Source: Chondrilla cf. caribensis (Eukaryota; Porifera; Demospongiae; Chondrillida; Chondrillidae). From it: DNA of 40,000 nucleotides. The notes under the pieces are model-generated. The model had not been told where the DNA came from, searched no databases, and saw nothing but the letters and a program-made list of their open reading frames with translations. Below, one piece after another: positions 38,235 to 40,000 of this stretch. The position numbers and the translations under genes are program-made. The stretch spans positions 1,647,501 through 1,687,500 of the forward strand of contig OZ026565.1 of NCBI GenBank assembly GCA_964020155.1, read 5' to 3'. How positions within the stretch are numbered: the stretch's first letter is position 1; the number at the start of each line of letters is the position of its first letter.

Positions 38235-38931
38235 TTGTTGAAAGTCTCGATCAATTCGTATGACAAACTAGTTTTCCAGTGTACAGTTAGTAACCATCAG
38301 ATAAGCAATGAACAATTACCCTTTCCAGAGACAAGTTACTCAAGTAATGCAGTCCTGTATGTATAAAGTTAGGGGAACTTTACAGTAGATAACATATTCA
38401 ATAATATCGACTGACCCTTCCTTATTAAAATTCCCACAAGTTGTGAAGATTTCACAACAAATTGTTTCCATGGTAGCAACACTACTGCATGATCAGCTGG
38501 CATGGTGCTGATGTAATTACAGTTGTAAGGTTGCAAACATACGTAATTATGAAGGCGTGGAGACGACAAGCCTCATCGCCATGGTGATGCATTCTGACAC
38601 ATCCAAAGGTCAAACTATACTTCCCGCAGTTATTCACACGCCCATTAACTCCTCCCATACTAATAGAATATGTGAGGTTACACAGAGGGATGCATTAATA
38701 AACACTGCTGCATCTTCAAAGATTTCAATGAGTTTCCATTACTATCCTCAAAAGTTTTCAATGAAATTTACTGCACTCTACTGGAATCTGGTTAAGTGAG
38801 CCCCCGCATGTGCCGTGTAATTATCAATTTCCATGTAGACTTCTGTGACCTTTGTCTCCTTGACTACGTACGTCATACATCACATCGACATGTGTGCATA
38901 TTGCATATCCTGGAGTTCTTCAAGAAGCTAG
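38232..38931. other. Unique spacer
   Basis: An 80-codon plus frame (38557-38799) has no recognisable motif. TTTCCATGGTAGCAAC (38465-38480) is a weak X-box-like word. Confidence 0.4.
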
Positions 38932-39415
38932 CTGGGTTGGTACACAGTCGTGGTTAACACACACTCCAGGTTAGTACACACACCTGGTTAGTACACACTC
39001 CAGGTTAGCACACACTCCAGGTTAGTACACACACCTGGTTAGTACACACTCCCGGTTAGTACACATTCTCAGTTAGAACACACTCCTGGTTAGTACACAC
39101 TCCCGGTTAGTACACACTCCCAGTTAGTACACACGCCTGGCTAGTACACACTCCTAATTAGTAGACACTCCCAGTTAGTACATACTCCCAGTTAGTACAC
39201 ACTCCTGGCTAGTACACACTCCTAGTTAGTACACACTCCTAGTTAGTACATATACACTCCTGGTTAGTACACACTCCTGGTTAGTACATACATACTTCTG
39301 GCTAGTGAGTACACATAAGCTCATGTACACCATGTCAACCAGGACTGATAGTAAGTAACTCCGATAAAAAGTACAGATTCAGTGTGCCCTTCAAGGTCCA
39401 TAACTAGCACATTAG
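38932..39415 (+). mobile_element. 17-bp-array MITE family, copy with decayed ends
   Basis: It has a left part GCTAGCTGGGTTGGTACACA, about 21 units of TAGTACACACTCCTGGT-type sequence to about 39303 (CCCGGTT, CCAGGTT and CCTAGTT variants), then the family right flank GTCAACCAGGACTGATAGTA and GTGTGCCCTTCAAGGTCC. The expected TACAGT and ACTGTA ends are lost or mutated. Confidence 0.82.
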
Positions 39416-39717
39416 AGTGTGAATGATACAGGTGAGCAGGGGTACAGCATGCACACACTACATTGCTCACGAGTGTGGGAATCTGTAATGGAGGATGATC
39501 TGTAAGTCCACACCTATCACTATTGAGCCTGCTGACCATTTTGTGATACATGTGCGCACTGTATGTATTACACTGGAGGACCTTTACAGATCACAGAGGT
39601 CAAAGGTCCTCATACTACATAGGTACTATGTAGTTACTTTGTACTAATAAGGTGCATGCTATGTATAATGTTTCGAAAATACATACTACAAATACATTGG
39701 TACACACAGGCACACTC

Positions 39718-40000
<283 letters not shown>

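Overview
The window looks like non-coding nuclear DNA of a metazoan, most likely a marine invertebrate. The signs are very dense CA/TG microsatellites, strong CpG depletion with excess TG/CA, many families of small non-autonomous DNA transposons, and no bacterial gene organisation. A sponge or another early-branching or lophotrochozoan animal would fit, but no conserved host gene is present to place it, so the taxonomic call is weak. I found no host gene I can defend, no tRNA or rRNA, and no CRISPR array. It is best read as a gene desert or a very large intron.

Three layers fill the window. (1) Simple repeats: twenty long (CA)n/(TG)n tracts, a 331-bp (GA)n/(GGGA)n purine tract (37901-38231), a CA-CT-CA compound tract (18877-19048), and TATG, GATA, GAT/GGT and TA tracts. 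(2) Minisatellites with units of 17, 19, 32, 36-38, 43, 46, 54, 58, 59, 65 and 86 bp. Many of these belong to short elements whose ends read TACAGT...ACTGTA. (3) Other mobile DNA: a 477-bp pogo-type MITE with perfect 25-bp inverted ends and TA target duplication (23876-24352), fold-back sequences, and a hammerhead-ribozyme-like motif (26240-26279) of the kind carried by Penelope-like retroelements.

Layout: 1-3.5 kb holds a fold-back and copies of the 17-bp and 46/17-bp families. 3.5-7.8 kb has three minus-oriented 54-bp-family elements among TG/CA tracts. 8-14 kb has TG/CA tracts, a 58-bp array, a TATG tract, a 17-bp-array element and a 32-bp array. 15.2-17.2 kb has two plus-oriented 54-bp elements and AT-rich repeats. 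17.6-20.4 kb is mostly microsatellite. 20.77-23.04 kb carries three consecutive minisatellite elements. 23.9-24.5 kb has the MITE abutting a CA tract. 25.5-26.3 kb has the 43-bp array and the ribozyme-like motif. 26.7-26.9 kb has two RFX X-box-like palindromes. 29.5-31.8 kb has an old 138-bp duplication, the best 17-bp-array element and a 59-bp array. 32.2-32.5 kb has a giant TG/AC inverted repeat. 33.8-37.5 kb has a compact MITE and degenerate repeats. 37.9-40 kb has the purine tract, another 17-bp-array element and a CA tract cut by the window edge.

The only protein I would annotate is a 57-residue ORF (24049-24222) inside the MITE. It is essentially a stand-alone Brinker/pogo-type helix-turn-helix DNA-binding domain with no transposase catalytic domain. 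Together with several TACAGT families in which the transposon end itself has multiplied into tandem arrays, this is the most interesting biology in the window.
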